Under the pieces are notes generated by a model that was not told where the DNA came from, ran no database searches, and worked only from the letters and a program-made list of their open reading frames with translations. The position numbers and the translations under genes were made by a program. DNA of 39,086 bases from Salsipaludibacter albus (lineage in GTDB: Bacteria > Actinomycetota > Nitriliruptoria > Nitriliruptorales > Nitriliruptoraceae). Positions 8,623 to 16,919 of this stretch are shown here, in pieces. The stretch is from assembly GCF_019798055.1 (NCBI RefSeq), contig NZ_JAHOPH010000003.1, forward strand, positions 179,627-218,712. The letters are read 5' to 3'. Every line of letters begins with the position of its first letter. Within the stretch, counting starts at the first letter, position 1.

Positions 8623-9165
8623 ATGTCCCGCATCGGAAAGCTCCCCGTGCCCGTCCCCGACGGCGTCACGGTCAACATCGAGGGTTCCCACGTGGCCGTC
8701 TCCGGCCCCAAGGGTGACCTCGAGATGACGGCGCCCGAGGGTGTCACGCTCGACACCAACGACGACGGCGACGTCGTCGTGTCCCCGTCCGCAGCGACCC
8801 AGGACTCCCGCTCGCGGCACGGCTTGGTGCGCTCGCTGGTGGCCAACATGGTCATCGGCGTCACCGACGGCTACAGCAAGCGTCTCGAGCTGGTGGGCGT
8901 GGGCTACCGCGCCCAGCAGAAGGGTCGCGACCTCGAGTTCCAGGTGGGCTACTCCCACCCGGTGCTCGTGGAGGCACCCGACGGGATCAGCCTCGAGGCC
9001 CCCGCGCCCACCCAGATCGTGGTGACCGGCGTCGACAAGCAGCTCGTCGGCCAGGTCGCCGCCAACATCCGCAGCATCCGCCCGCCGGAGCCCTACAAGG
9101 GCAAGGGCATCAAGTACGAGGGCGAGGTCGTGCGCCGCAAGGCTGGCAAGGCGGCTGGTCGCTGA
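8623..9165 (+). CDS. rplF: 50S ribosomal protein L6
   Basis: 180 aa from ATG 8623 (purine run GAGGAAGG upstream; an earlier in-frame GTG at 8605 lies inside rpsH and is rejected). [20 protein letters not shown] opens the first L6 fold and the C-terminal [20 protein letters not shown] is the diagnostic L6 signature. L6 sits near the factor-binding site. Confidence 0.97.
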   Translation: MSRIGKLPVPVPDGVTVNIEGSHVAVSGPKGDLEMTAPEGVTLDTNDDGDVVVSPSAATQDSRSRHGLVRSLVANMVIGVTDGYSKRLELVGVGYRAQQKGRDLEFQVGYSHPVLVEAPDGISLEAPAPTQIVVTGVDKQLVGQVAANIRSIRPPEPYKGKGIKYEGEVVRRKAGKAAGR

Positions 9166-9215
9166 TCCAGACTCGCTTCGCTCGTCACGACAACTGAACC
9201 CAACACCGAACACCA

Positions 9216-9230
9216 ACCACCAGCGGTGGT
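9216..9230 (+). other. Small hairpin between rplF and rplR
   Basis: ACCACC and GGTGGT pair around AGC in the 130-bp spacer. Just after the rplF stop, 9170-9186 holds a second small palindrome with the GAGCGAAGCGAG core (minus strand) of the dispersed element found at 538 and 20830. No gene is visible. Confidence 0.3.
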
Positions 9231-9295
9231 GCGCCGAGAGTGCGCTGCCGGAGTGTCAGCCCGAGAGTGGGCAGGACACGAGGAGGAGAAGAGCA

Positions 9296-9658
9296 ATGGA
9301 CGCGGCAACCCGCAAGCGGCAGTCTCGTCGTCGTCGCCACCAGCGCATTCGCAAGCGCATCCGTGGCACGGCGGAGACTCCGCGACTGAACGTCTACCGT
9401 TCCAACACCAACATCTACGCCCAGCTCATCGACGACGTCGCCGGCCACACGCTGGTCGCCGCCTCGTCGCTGGAAGCCGACGTCACCACGGGTGACGACG
9501 GCAAGGTCGGCGTGGCCAGCCAGGTCGGTGCCCTCGTCGGGCAGCGCGCGCTGGACGCCGGCATCACCGAGGCCGTGTTCGACCGCGGCGGCAACCGCTA
9601 CGCCGGACGTGTCCGGGCCCTCGCCGAGGCAGCCCGCGACGCCGGCCTCAACCTGTAA
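9296..9658 (+). CDS. rplR: 50S ribosomal protein L18
   Basis: 120 aa. Arg-rich N-terminus ([20 protein letters not shown]) followed by the conserved [18 protein letters not shown] and the ending [21 protein letters not shown]18 binds 5S rRNA with L5. A strong GAGGAGGAG precedes the ATG at 9296. Confidence 0.97.
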   Translation: MDAATRKRQSRRRRHQRIRKRIRGTAETPRLNVYRSNTNIYAQLIDDVAGHTLVAASSLEADVTTGDDGKVGVASQVGALVGQRALDAGITEAVFDRGGNRYAGRVRALAEAARDAGLNL

Positions 9659-9667
9659 GGAATCGTC

Positions 9668-10231
9668 ATGGCAGCCAACAATCGTTCCGGAGGTCGAGGT
9701 CGCGGCGGACGCGATCGCGACCAGTACGACGAGCGCGTCGTCGAGATCAACCGTGTCTCCAAGGTCGTCAAGGGTGGACGGCGTTTCCAGTTCACCGCCC
9801 TGGTGGTCGTCGGAGACGGCAAGGGCATGGTCGGCGTGGGCCACGGCAAGGCCCGCGAGGTCCAGTCCGCCATCCAGAAGGGTGTCGAGGAGGCCAAGAA
9901 GGAGTTCTTCAAGGTCCCCATGGTCGGTTCGACCATCGTGCACCCGGTGACGGGTGTCGCCGGCGCCGGCCGCGTGCTCCTCAAGCCCGCTGCCCCCGGT
10001 ACCGGGGTCATCGCCGGTGGTCCGGTGCGTGCGGTCATCGAGGCCGCCGGCATCAAGGACCTGCTGGCGAAGTCGCTGGGCTCGGACAACCCCATCAACG
10101 TGGTGCACGCCACGGTGACGGGGCTCAAGGAGCTGCGCTCGGCCAACCAGATCGCCGAGCTTCGTGACAAGGCCGTCGAGGACGTCGCCCCCAAGGCGAT
10201 GGTCGAGGCGATGCGTGCGGGAGGCAACTGA
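9668..10231 (+). CDS. rpsE: 30S ribosomal protein S5
   Basis: 187 aa. A Gly/Arg-rich start leads into the double-stranded RNA-binding-like domain ([38 protein letters not shown]) and the conserved C-terminal part with [21 protein letters not shown]5 is part of the mRNA entry channel and the decoding-accuracy region. AAGGAA lies seven bases before the ATG. Stop overlaps rpmD by one base. Confidence 0.97.
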   Translation: MAANNRSGGRGRGGRDRDQYDERVVEINRVSKVVKGGRRFQFTALVVVGDGKGMVGVGHGKAREVQSAIQKGVEEAKKEFFKVPMVGSTIVHPVTGVAGAGRVLLKPAAPGTGVIAGGPVRAVIEAAGIKDLLAKSLGSDNPINVVHATVTGLKELRSANQIAELRDKAVEDVAPKAMVEAMRAGGN

Positions 10232-10416
10232 TGACGACGCTCAAGATCACCCAGGTGCGCAGCACCATCGGTCGACCGCAGGTCCAGCGTGACACGGTCC
10301 GGTCGCTGGGGCTCAAGCGCATCCGCCACACCGTGACCCAGCCCGACCGGCCGGAGATCCGCGGCATGCTCCGCAAGATCCCCCACCTGGTCGAGTTCGA
10401 AGAAGTGCAGGACTGA
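10231..10416 (+). CDS. rpmD: 50S ribosomal protein L30
   Basis: 61 aa, normal for bacterial L30. [20 protein letters not shown] then [20 protein letters not shown] are family-typical. Its start overlaps the rpsE stop (TGATG). Confidence 0.96.
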   Translation: MTTLKITQVRSTIGRPQVQRDTVRSLGLKRIRHTVTQPDRPEIRGMLRKIPHLVEFEEVQD

Positions 10417-10435
10417 CCGACACCCACATCGACCG

Positions 10436-10456
10436 GGAGTTCGCGCAGCGAACTCC
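10436..10456 (+). other. Perfect 9-bp hairpin after rpmD
   Basis: GGAGTTCGC and GCGAACTCC pair perfectly around the loop GCA, 19 bases after the rpmD stop. The stem resembles those at 538-564 and 8037-8066 (GGAGTT.GC or GAAGTTCGC). It is the first of two back-to-back hairpins in the rpmD-rplO spacer. Confidence 0.5.
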
Positions 10457-10458
10457 GA

Positions 10459-10475
10459 CGCGCCCGCAGGGCGCG
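10459..10475 (+). other. Second perfect hairpin in the rpmD-rplO spacer
   Basis: CGCGCCC and GGGCGCG pair around the same GCA loop, two bases after the preceding hairpin. The pair could stack into one rod-like structure just upstream of the rplO ribosome-binding region. Confidence 0.5.
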
Positions 10476-10503
10476 CTGCCGCACAGTGAAAGCGAGGCAC
10501 ACC

Positions 10504-10941
10504 ATGGTCATCAAGTTGCACCACCTCAAGCCCAACGAGGGCGCCAAGAAGGACAAGAAGCGTGTCGCCCGGGGCGACCGCGGCCGCGGGGGCAAGACCG
10601 CCGGCCGGGGCACCAAGGGCACCGGCGCGCGCGGCACCGTGCCGCCCGGCTTCGAGGGTGGCCAGCTGCCCCTGCAGCGACGCCAGCCCAAGCTCGGCGG
10701 GTTCAACAACCCCAACCGGGTCGAGTACGCGATCATCAACGTCGCCAAGCTCGAGGCCGAGTTCGACGACGGTGACGAGGTCACCCCCGAGACCCTCCGT
10801 GCGCGTGGCCTGGTCAAGGCCAAGGGCCCGGTCAAGGTCCTCGGCCACGGCGACCTGTCCACCGCGCTGACGGTCCGGGTCGACAAGCTGTCGGCCAGCG
10901 CCGAGGCCAAGATCACTGACGCGGGCGGCACCGTCGCCTGA
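10504..10941 (+). CDS. rplO: 50S ribosomal protein L15
   Basis: 145 aa from ATG 10504; an in-frame GTG at 10486 would add six residues without family support. Typical L15: HHLKPNEGAKKDKKRVARGD, a Gly/Lys-rich extended part (GRGGKTAGRGTKGTGARGT), then the globular domain. L15 is a late assembly protein of the large subunit. Confidence 0.96.
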   Translation: MVIKLHHLKPNEGAKKDKKRVARGDRGRGGKTAGRGTKGTGARGTVPPGFEGGQLPLQRRQPKLGGFNNPNRVEYAIINVAKLEAEFDDGDEVTPETLRARGLVKAKGPVKVLGHGDLSTALTVRVDKLSASAEAKITDAGGTVA

Positions 10942-10949
10942 CCCGTCGA

Positions 10950-10978
10950 GGTCCGCACGGCCACCGGCCGTGCGGACC
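10950..10978 (+). terminator. Strong hairpin between rplO and secY
   Basis: A perfect 13-bp stem (GGTCCGCACGGCC with GGCCGTGCGGACC) closes a 3-nt loop, nine bases after the rplO stop. No T-run follows, but actinobacterial terminators often lack one. A further perfect palindrome (CCGTCGCG/CGCGACGG, 11030-11045) lies before secY. This could lower secY expression relative to the ribosomal genes. Confidence 0.55.
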
Positions 10979-11073
10979 GACGCCGTCGGTCCGGCCGTCA
11001 CGCCGGTACCGTCGGCGAACACGGTCGGCCCGTCGCGCGCGACGGCCGCCGCCACACCCCCTGCGAGGCACCA

Positions 11074-12378
11074 ATGCTCAAGGCCTTCCTCAACGCGGTC
11101 AAGATCCCCGACCTGCGCAAGAAGCTCGTCTTCACCCTGATGATGATCTTCGCCTACCGGCTGGGATCGTGGATCCCGGTCCCCGGCGTCGACGTCGCGG
11201 CCATCCGCGGGGCCCAGGCTGGCGGGGCCGGCGGGTTCCTGGGCATCCTGAACGTCTTCGCCGGAGGTGCGCTGGCCCAGCTGGCGGTCTTCGCGCTGGG
11301 CGTGATGCCCTACATCACCGCGTCCATCATCATGCAGCTGCTCGGGGTCGTCATCCCCAAGCTGGAGCAACTGCAGAAGGAGGGTGAGCAGGGCCGCCGC
11401 AAGATCACCCAGTACACCCGCTACCTCACCATGGGGCTGGCGGTGCTGCAGTCCACGGCGCTGATCAGCCTGGCCAGCACCGGGGCGCTGTTCGGCGGGA
11501 CCGAGTCCGTGCTCGTCAACGACTCGCCGTGGCTGATCCTGTTCATGGTGCTCACCCTGACCGCGGGCACCGCCGTCATCATGTGGCTCGCCGAGTTGAT
11601 CACCAACCGTGGCGTCGGCAACGGCATGTCGCTGCTGATCTACGTGTCCATCCTCAGCCAGTTCCCGTCCCAGCTGCGCATCGTCCGGACCGACAACCTC
11701 ACCGGCCTGTGGAGTGGATGGGGCCTGGTCGCGGTCGTGCTGGCAGTCGGGGTCATCGTGACCTTCGCCGTGGTCTTCATGGAGCAGGGCCAGCGGCGCA
11801 TCCCCGTCCAGTACGCCCGTCGCACGGTCGGCCGACGCTCCTACGGGGGCCAGTCGACCTACATCCCGCTGAAGGTGAACCAGTCGGGCGTCATCCCGAT
11901 CATCTTCGCCGCCTCGCTGATGGCCCTCCCGCAGTTGCTCGGCCAGATCACCTCGTGGCAGTGGCTCGACGACGCCGTCGCCCGCTGGTTCGACACCACC
12001 CAGGGGATCGGCTGGGTCTACATCGCCACCTTCGCGGTCCTGACCCTGTTCTTCACCTACTTCTACGCGGCGATCGCCTTCAACCCGATCGAGGTCGCCG
12101 ACAACATGAAGAAGTACGGCGGGTTCATCCCGGGCATCCGCCCGGGTCGCCAGACCGCCGAGTACCTCGACAAGGTGCTGTCGCGCCTGACCCTGCCCGG
12201 CTCGCTGTACCTGGTGGCCGTCGCCGTCATGCCGTTCGTGGCCTTCGCGGTGTTCGACATCAGCCAGTTCCCGTTGGGTGGTGCGTCCCTGCTGATCATG
12301 GTGGGCGTCGCGCTCGAGACCATGAAGCAGATCGAGGGCCAGTTGATGCAGCACAACTACGAAGGATTCCTCGCCTAG
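11074..12378 (+). CDS. secY: Protein translocase subunit SecY
   Basis: 434 aa, the normal length for ten transmembrane helices. It opens MLKAFLNAVKIPDLRKKLVF, with the plug-region LGIMPYI-like stretch as FALGVMPYITASIIMQLLGV, and keeps the cytoplasmic loop YGGQSTYIPLKVNQSGVIPI and the C-terminal part with PGIRPGRQTAEYLDKVLSRL. SecY forms the membrane channel of the Sec pathway with SecE and SecG. Its place after rplO is conserved across bacteria. Confidence 0.98.
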   Translation: MLKAFLNAVKIPDLRKKLVFTLMMIFAYRLGSWIPVPGVDVAAIRGAQAGGAGGFLGILNVFAGGALAQLAVFALGVMPYITASIIMQLLGVVIPKLEQLQKEGEQGRRKITQYTRYLTMGLAVLQSTALISLASTGALFGGTESVLVNDSPWLILFMVLTLTAGTAVIMWLAELITNRGVGNGMSLLIYVSILSQFPSQLRIVRTDNLTGLWSGWGLVAVVLAVGVIVTFAVVFMEQGQRRIPVQYARRTVGRRSYGGQSTYIPLKVNQSGVIPIIFAASLMALPQLLGQITSWQWLDDAVARWFDTTQGIGWVYIATFAVLTLFFTYFYAAIAFNPIEVADNMKKYGGFIPGIRPGRQTAEYLDKVLSRLTLPGSLYLVAVAVMPFVAFAVFDISQFPLGGASLLIMVGVALETMKQIEGQLMQHNYEGFLA

Positions 12379-12395
12379 ATCGCCGGGGGATCCTT

Positions 12396-12411
12396 CGCCC
12401 GACATCGGGCG
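12396..12411 (+). other. Hairpin after secY
   Basis: CGCCCG and CGGGCG pair around a 4-nt loop (ACAT) 17 bases past the secY stop. Directly followed by a larger hairpin. Confidence 0.4.
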
Positions 12412-12412
12412 T

Positions 12413-12440
12413 CGCCCGGGTCGCCCCTGCGACCCGGGCG
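12413..12440 (+). terminator. Perfect 11-bp hairpin before adk
   Basis: CGCCCGGGTCG pairs with CGACCCGGGCG around a 6-nt loop, 30 bases before the adk start. No T-run. It is either a partial terminator between secY and adk or a 5' structure controlling adk mRNA. Confidence 0.5.
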
Positions 12441-12470
12441 CCGGCGCCCCCCGACAAAGGAACGATGCCC

Positions 12471-13118
12471 ATGCGTCTGGTACTGCTCGGTCCGCCCGGA
12501 GCGGGCAAGGGAACCCAGGCCTCGGTGATCGCCGAGAGCCACGGGATCCCGCACATCTCGACCGGTGACATCCTGCGCGCCAACCTGCGCGACGAGACGC
12601 CGATCGGTCGGGAGGCCAAGGAGTACATGGACGCGGGCGAGCTGGTCCCCGACGACGTCGTGATCCGGATGGTGGCGGACCGCCTGGTCCAGGCGGACAC
12701 GCGGGCCGGGTTCCTGTTCGACGGGTTCCCCCGCACGATCGAGCAGGCCGAGGCACTCGAGGCCGTGCTCGCGGGGGAGGACACGCCACTGGACCGGGTC
12801 GTCAACTTCTCCATCGACGTCGACGAGCTCGTCCAGCGGTTGACGGGTCGTCGCTCCTGCCCGGAAGGCCACGTCTACCACGTGGACAACAACCCGCCGG
12901 CCACGCCCGGCGTGTGCGACGTGGACGGCAAGGAGCTGTTCCAGCGCGAGGACGACACCGAGGACGTGGTCCGCAACCGGCTCGAGGTCTACCACCAGCA
13001 GACCGCACCGCTGGTCGACTTCTACGACCAGCGCGACCTGCTGGTGACGATCGACGCCGATGGTGACGTCGGCGAGGTCACCTCCCGGATCGACCGAGCC
13101 CTGTCCTCGCACGCCTGA
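12471..13118 (+). CDS. adk: Adenylate kinase, long-lid form
   Basis: 215 aa. It converts AMP and ATP to two ADP. The P-loop GPPGAGKGT is at residues 7-15, the AMP site has STGDILRANL, and DGFPRTIEQAEAL follows. The lid (residues 130-152) is the long type seen in metal-binding Adks, but the cysteine set is reduced: Cys130, His134, Cys149 and Asp152 are the candidate ligands, with Gly and Glu in place of the second Cys and one residue missing. Start chosen at ATG 12471 because AAAGGA is nine bases upstream; ATG 12465 would be only three bases away. Confidence 0.97.
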   Translation: MRLVLLGPPGAGKGTQASVIAESHGIPHISTGDILRANLRDETPIGREAKEYMDAGELVPDDVVIRMVADRLVQADTRAGFLFDGFPRTIEQAEALEAVLAGEDTPLDRVVNFSIDVDELVQRLTGRRSCPEGHVYHVDNNPPATPGVCDVDGKELFQREDDTEDVVRNRLEVYHQQTAPLVDFYDQRDLLVTIDADGDVGEVTSRIDRALSSHA

Positions 13119-13167
13119 CCGTCGCCCGTCCGTCGGGTTGTCCAGTCGCCACGAGAGGGTGGTCACG

Positions 13168-13989
13168 TTGATCATCAAGAAGTCGAGACGCGAGATCGAG
13201 AAGATGGCCGTCGCCGGGGCGCTGGTCGCCCGGGCCCACGAGGCCGTCCGCGACGCAGTCGCGCCCGGGGTGTCCACGCTCGAGCTGGACCGGATCGCCG
13301 AGAAGGTCATCACGGGTGACGGCGGCATCCCGTCGTTCAAGGGCTACGGCGGTCGGCACGGGTCGATCCCGCCCTTCCCCGGCACGCTGTGCACGTCGGT
13401 CAACGACCAGATCGTCCACGGCATCCCGTCCGAGTCGGTGGTCCTCGAGGAGGGCGACCTCGTCAAGCTCGACTGCGGGGCGATCGTGGACGGCTACCAC
13501 GGCGACTCGGCAGCCACCTGGATCGTGGGGGGCGAGGAGGCCGTCGACCCGCAGGTCGCGGACCTGGTCCGCACCACCCGGGCCGGCATGTGGGCCGGGA
13601 TCCGGTCGCTGCAGGTCGGCAATCGACTGGGCGACATCGGCTCGGCGATCGAGGCCGAGGCCAACGCCCGGGGCTACGGCATCGTGCGCGAGTACGTCGG
13701 TCACGGCATCGGCCGCTCCCTGCACGAGGACCCCTCCGTGCCCAACTACGGCACGGCGGGTCGAGGGGCGAAGCTGTCCAAGGGCTGGGTGCTCGCGATC
13801 GAGCCGATGTTCAACCTCGGTGGCGACGACACCCGCACCCTCGACGACCACTGGACCGTGGTGACCGCCGACGGGGAGTTGTCGTCGCACTGGGAGCACA
13901 CCGTGGCGCTGACCGCCGACGGCCCCCGGGTCCTGACGGCCCGCTCCGACGAGCCGACCTGGCCCTTGGAGGAGTCCACCCCCGCGTGA
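13168..13989 (+). CDS. map: Methionine aminopeptidase, type I
   Basis: 273 aa. Removes the initiator Met from nascent proteins. All five metal ligands of the pita-bread fold are visible: Asp102 (KLDCGA), Asp113 (HGDSAA), His179 (VGHGIGRSLHEDP), Glu212 (AIEPMF) and Glu243 (WEHTVAL). The family start is XIIKKSRREIEKM; TTG at 13168 fits, with GAGAGG nine bases upstream. A GTG at 13159 would lie against that purine run. Follows adk at 49 bp, the usual secY-adk-map order. Confidence 0.95.
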   Translation: MIIKKSRREIEKMAVAGALVARAHEAVRDAVAPGVSTLELDRIAEKVITGDGGIPSFKGYGGRHGSIPPFPGTLCTSVNDQIVHGIPSESVVLEEGDLVKLDCGAIVDGYHGDSAATWIVGGEEAVDPQVADLVRTTRAGMWAGIRSLQVGNRLGDIGSAIEAEANARGYGIVREYVGHGIGRSLHEDPSVPNYGTAGRGAKLSKGWVLAIEPMFNLGGDDTRTLDDHWTVVTADGELSSHWEHTVALTADGPRVLTARSDEPTWPLEESTPA

Positions 13990-13996
13990 CGGGAGG

Positions 13997-14455
13997 TCAG
14001 TCGTCGGTGGGGACGGCCAGTCGGTCACCCAGGTCGTCCAGCGAGCTCCGCAAGTTCCGGCGGTAGGCCTCGGGGAAGCCGAACATCGTGCGGTAGACCG
14101 CCTGGGCCGGCCCGGGGATCCTCGACATGTCGAAGGTCTCGGTGACCTCGGTGCCCCCGTCGACGTCGGCCAGTTCGTAGCGCCAGCGGTGCCCGGCGAA
14201 GTGCCGCCACGCGATGCGTCGATCCTGGTCGAACTCCACCACGGTGTTGACCACTCGGTACGGCACGCCGTGCCACGACATCTTCATGCCGAAGCGGTCA
14301 CCCTTGGCCGCCAACCTCGTCGCGCCCGTCGGCCCTCGCACCGACATGTCCCCGGCATCCGAGACATGGTTGGCCGGGTCGGTGAGGTGGTCGAAGACCA
14401 TGGACGGCGTTGCACCGGGAATGGTGACGGACTGGCTGACGGTGACGAGGGACAT
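13997..14455 (-). CDS. SRPBCC-family (polyketide cyclase/START-like) protein
   Basis: 152 aa. The pattern is that of a single SRPBCC helix-grip domain: TVSQSVTIPGATPSMVFDHL, a central beta-rich part with FDQDRRIAWRHF and WRYELADVDGGTEVTETFDM, and a C-terminal helix ending NLRSSLDDLGDRLAV. Such proteins bind small hydrophobic ligands in a cavity; the ligand here cannot be told. No signal peptide. It lies 49 bp downstream of the MgtC-like gene on the same strand and converges on map with only seven bases between stops. No clear ribosome-binding site. Confidence 0.75.
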   Translation of the reverse strand: MSLVTVSQSVTIPGATPSMVFDHLTDPANHVSDAGDMSVRGPTGATRLAAKGDRFGMKMSWHGVPYRVVNTVVEFDQDRRIAWRHFAGHRWRYELADVDGGTEVTETFDMSRIPGPAQAVYRTMFGFPEAYRRNLRSSLDDLGDRLAVPTDD

Positions 14456-14504
14456 CGTGTGGGGTCCGAGAACGGGGACGGGTGCCGCACGGTACCGACC
14501 GTCG

Positions 14505-15209
14505 TCACGGCGTCCCGGGTCCGGGACGGGGTCCCGGCCCCGGCCGCCGCCCGGGCGGCGTGTGCGTGATGCGCAGCTGCTCGACCTCGGTCACGATCTT
14601 GTGCGAGGCGACGAGGTCGGACAGCATCGCGACGTTGTCGGGCAGGCAGCTCACCAGCAGGACACCGTTGCCTTCGTTGTCACGGTGGAAGTCCTCCTGC
14701 ACGGCATCGGGGTCCACCCGCTCGACGAAGGTGAGCAGTGACTCCAGCTTGGCGGGCTGGTCGACCACGATCCGCAGGTGGCGACGGGCCGTCTCGGTGC
14801 GGCGGGCCACCGAGGCGTCGACCGCGCGCAGTCCCCACAGGACGGCGAGGCTGACCACGGTCCCGATCGTGGCCAGGGCGAACGAGCCGGCGCCCGCCGC
14901 CATGCCGAGGGCGGCGACGACCCAGATCCCGGCCGCGGTGGTCAGTCCGCTGACCGCCCCACGGTCGCGAAAGATCGCGCCGGCACCGAGGAAACCCACG
15001 CCGCTGACCACCTGGGCGGCGATCCGCGCCTCGTCGGGGCCGTCGAAGCTGGACACCGACGCGATCGTGAAGATGGCCGCACCGACTCCCAGCAGTGTGT
15101 GGGTGCGCAGCCCGGCTTCCTTGCGGGCCGTTTCGCGCTCGAGCCCGACCAGCCCACTGCACACGGCCGCGATCAGCACGCGAAACAGGATCTCGGTGGC
15201 CGTGAGCAT
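14505..15209 (-). CDS. MgtC/SapB-family membrane protein
   Basis: 234 aa. The N-terminal 130 residues hold four to five hydrophobic helices with the MgtC family marks: [20 protein letters not shown], then [19 protein letters not shown] and [20 protein letters not shown] soluble ACT-like C-terminal domain follows ([20 protein letters not shown]), ending in a Pro/Gly/Arg-rich tail. MgtC proteins affect magnesium homeostasis and ATP synthase in some pathogens; this specific role is not implied here. ATG 15209 has GGGAGA ten bases upstream. It is read against the ribosomal genes and is divergent from infA. Confidence 0.88.
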   Translation of the reverse strand: MLTATEILFRVLIAAVCSGLVGLERETARKEAGLRTHTLLGVGAAIFTIASVSSFDGPDEARIAAQVVSGVGFLGAGAIFRDRGAVSGLTTAAGIWVVAALGMAAGAGSFALATIGTVVSLAVLWGLRAVDASVARRTETARRHLRIVVDQPAKLESLLTFVERVDPDAVQEDFHRDNEGNGVLLVSCLPDNVAMLSDLVASHKIVTEVEQLRITHTPPGRRPGPGPRPGPGTP

Positions 15210-15509
15210 GTCGACCAATCTCCCGCGAGCCGACGGTCCCCGCCACATCGCGGGCCGCGTCCACGGGCCACGCCGACGATTCGCCGCGTCGCGATCGACC
15301 GTAGTCGCCCGGTCCCACGCCTGGCGGTTCCGCGGCCGCCGCGACGACGAACGGACGGGGTGGATTTTGCCCTCCGGGGGTGGAGGGGGTATCGTGGGGT
15401 CACTCCCGCTCAGGCGGGGGTTTCGCCACGCCTTCGACCAGACCTCACGGTCCTTCGATGCTGCATGGCGAACCAGACCAGCCACACCCACGAGTTGTAC
15501 GGAGGAAGC
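15210..15509. other. Divergent spacer between mgtC-like gene and infA
   Basis: These 300 bases hold no gene. They carry the likely infA promoter (15367-15395), a small hairpin just after its predicted start (CCCGC/GCGGG, 15405-15418, followed by GGTTT) and the infA ribosome-binding site at 15501-15505. I saw no convincing promoter for the minus-strand mgtC-like gene. Confidence 0.6.
15367..15395 (+). promoter_or_regulatory. Predicted housekeeping promoter for infA and downstream genes
   Basis: TTGCCC at 15367-15372 and TATCGT at 15390-15395 are separated by 17 bases, the ideal spacing for a sigma-70-type promoter. Transcription would start near 15401, giving a leader of about 105 bases. It makes sense because the two minus-strand genes upstream cut infA off from the spc promoter. 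Confidence 0.6.
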
Positions 15510-15728
15510 GTGGCCAAGGAAGAGGCCATCCAGGTCGAGGGCACCGTCACCGAGGCGTTGCCCAACACGACCTTCCGCGTGGAGCTCGACAACGGGCACG
15601 AGGTGCTCGCCCACATCTCCGGCAAGATGCGTCAGCACTACATCCGCATCCTGCCGGCCGACAAGGTCGTCGTGGAGCTGTCGCCCTACGACCTGACCCG
15701 CGGGCGGATCACCTACCGCTACAAGTGA
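15510..15728 (+). CDS. infA: Translation initiation factor IF-1
   Basis: 72 aa, the standard length. The chain [20 protein letters not shown] with [20 protein letters not shown] is a classic S1-type OB fold. IF-1 occupies the A site during initiation. The GTG at 15510 has a strong GGAGG four bases upstream; an in-frame ATG at 15464 would add 15 residues foreign to the family. Confidence 0.96.
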   Translation: MAKEEAIQVEGTVTEALPNTTFRVELDNGHEVLAHISGKMRQHYIRILPADKVVVELSPYDLTRGRITYRYK

Positions 15729-15737
15729 CCCACTGAC

Positions 15738-15765
15738 CCGGTCGTCGCCACCCTGCGACGATCGG
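15738..15765 (+). terminator. Hairpin after infA
   Basis: An 11-bp stem with one G-U pair (15738-15748 with 15755-15765) and a 6-nt loop, nine bases past the infA stop and followed by TCTTCC. It could end part of the infA transcripts. Confidence 0.45.
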
Positions 15766-15921
15766 TCTTCCACACAACCCCATACACGACGTCGTCGACG
15801 CACACCTGCTGCGACGACATCGGCCGGTTCCCGGCGTACCACCCTTCCTGCTGGTCTCGACCAGCTCGGTGGACTCGCCGCCCTGGAACCCCGGAGGCCG
15901 GGAGGGAACGCCCCGCCGCCG

Positions 15922-15945
15922 CCAACCACCACCTTCGGTGGTTGG
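15922..15945 (+). other. Hairpin upstream of rpmJ
   Basis: CCAACCACC pairs with GGTGGTTGG (9 bp) around ACCTTC, 23 bases before the rpmJ start. The infA-rpmJ spacer is 240 bp, unusually long for this pair, and shows no other gene. Confidence 0.4.
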
Positions 15946-15968
15946 GCCCGCCGAGGAGAGGAACGACG

Positions 15969-16082
15969 GTGAAGGTCCATCCTTCCGCCAAGAAGATGTG
16001 CGACAAGTGCAAGATCATCAAGCGCAAGGGACGTGTGCGCGTGATCTGCGAGAACCCGCGCCACAAGCAGCGCCAGGGCTGA
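15969..16082 (+). CDS. rpmJ: 50S ribosomal protein L36, zinc form
   Basis: 37 aa: [20 protein letters not shown] then [16 protein letters not shown]. Cys11, Cys14, Cys27 and His32 form the zinc site of the C+ type. The GTG start at 15969 has GAGGAGAGG upstream. L36 is the smallest large-subunit protein; its position between infA and rpsM is conserved. Confidence 0.96.
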   Translation: MKVHPSAKKMCDKCKIIKRKGRVRVICENPRHKQRQG

Positions 16083-16122
16083 CGAGCTCGGCCCGTACAC
16101 GTGGCCGGAAAGGACATCGATC

Positions 16123-16506
16123 ATGGCACGCATCGCTGGCGTCGACATCCCCCGCGACAAGCGGGTGGAGGTGGCGCTCACCTACATCTACGGCATCGGC
16201 CGCACCAGGTCCGTCCAGACCCTGGAAGCGACCGAGGTCGACCCCAACACGCGCGTTCGCGACCTCGACGACGAGTCGATCGTGAAGTTGCGGCAGTTCA
16301 TCGAGAGCAACTGGAACGTCGAGGGTGACCTTCGACGCGAGATCGCCGACAACATCAAGCGCAAGATCGAGATCGGGTCGTACCAGGGCATCCGCCACCG
16401 TCTCGGCCTGCCGGTCCGCGGTCAGCGGACCCACACCAACGCCCGGACCCGCAAGGGCCCCAAGAAGTCCGTTGGTGGTATCCGCAAGCCCGTTCGCAAG
16501 GCCTGA
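16123..16506 (+). CDS. rpsM: 30S ribosomal protein S13
   Basis: 127 aa. [36 protein letters not shown] and the basic tail [20 protein letters not shown] are typical. S13 contacts the P-site tRNA and bridges to L5. GGAAAGGA precedes the ATG. Confidence 0.98.
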   Translation: MARIAGVDIPRDKRVEVALTYIYGIGRTRSVQTLEATEVDPNTRVRDLDDESIVKLRQFIESNWNVEGDLRREIADNIKRKIEIGSYQGIRHRLGLPVRGQRTHTNARTRKGPKKSVGGIRKPVRKA

Positions 16507-16517
16507 GAGGACCCGTC

Positions 16518-16907
16518 ATGGCACAGCAGAAGAAGCGCGCACGCAAGAAGGAGCGCAAGAACGTGCTCCACGCGGTCTGTCACCTCAAGGCCACGTTCAA
16601 CAACACGACCATCACCTTCGCCGACCAGTCCGGCAACGTGATCGCCTGGTCCACGGGCGGCCACGCCGGCTTCAAGGGGTCGCGCAAGTCCACGCCGTTC
16701 GCCGCGCAGGTGGCCGCCGAGCAGGCGACCAAGGCCGCGATCGACAACGGCGTCCGCAAGGTCGACGTCGTCGCCAAGGGCCCGGGTGCCGGTCGCGAGA
16801 CCGCCATCCGCACCATGGCCGCCATGGGGATCGAGGTGCTGTCCATCAAGGACGTCACCCCCGTGCCCCACAACGGCTGCCGTCCGCCCAAGCGCCGCCG
16901 CGGCTGA
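16518..16907 (+). CDS. rpsK: 30S ribosomal protein S11
   Basis: 129 aa. The core [20 protein letters not shown] and the ending [18 protein letters not shown] are diagnostic. S11 forms part of the platform near the mRNA exit. It lies 11 bases after rpsM with GAGAGGA upstream. Confidence 0.98.
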   Translation: MAQQKKRARKKERKNVLHAVCHLKATFNNTTITFADQSGNVIAWSTGGHAGFKGSRKSTPFAAQVAAEQATKAAIDNGVRKVDVVAKGPGAGRETAIRTMAAMGIEVLSIKDVTPVPHNGCRPPKRRRG

Positions 16908-16919
16908 GGAGTACAGACA

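Noticed and set aside
9598-12789. A 1063-codon minus-strand open frame across rpsE to adk
   Set aside because: It is the antisense shadow of highly conserved plus-strand genes in GC-rich DNA; its translation is low-complexity Arg/Gly/Asp/His and matches no family.
12831-13008. A frameshift or damaged region in adk at the odd lid
   Set aside because: The frame is open on both sides, family motifs after the lid (QREDDTEDVVRNRLEVYHQQ) are intact, and only the metal ligands differ.
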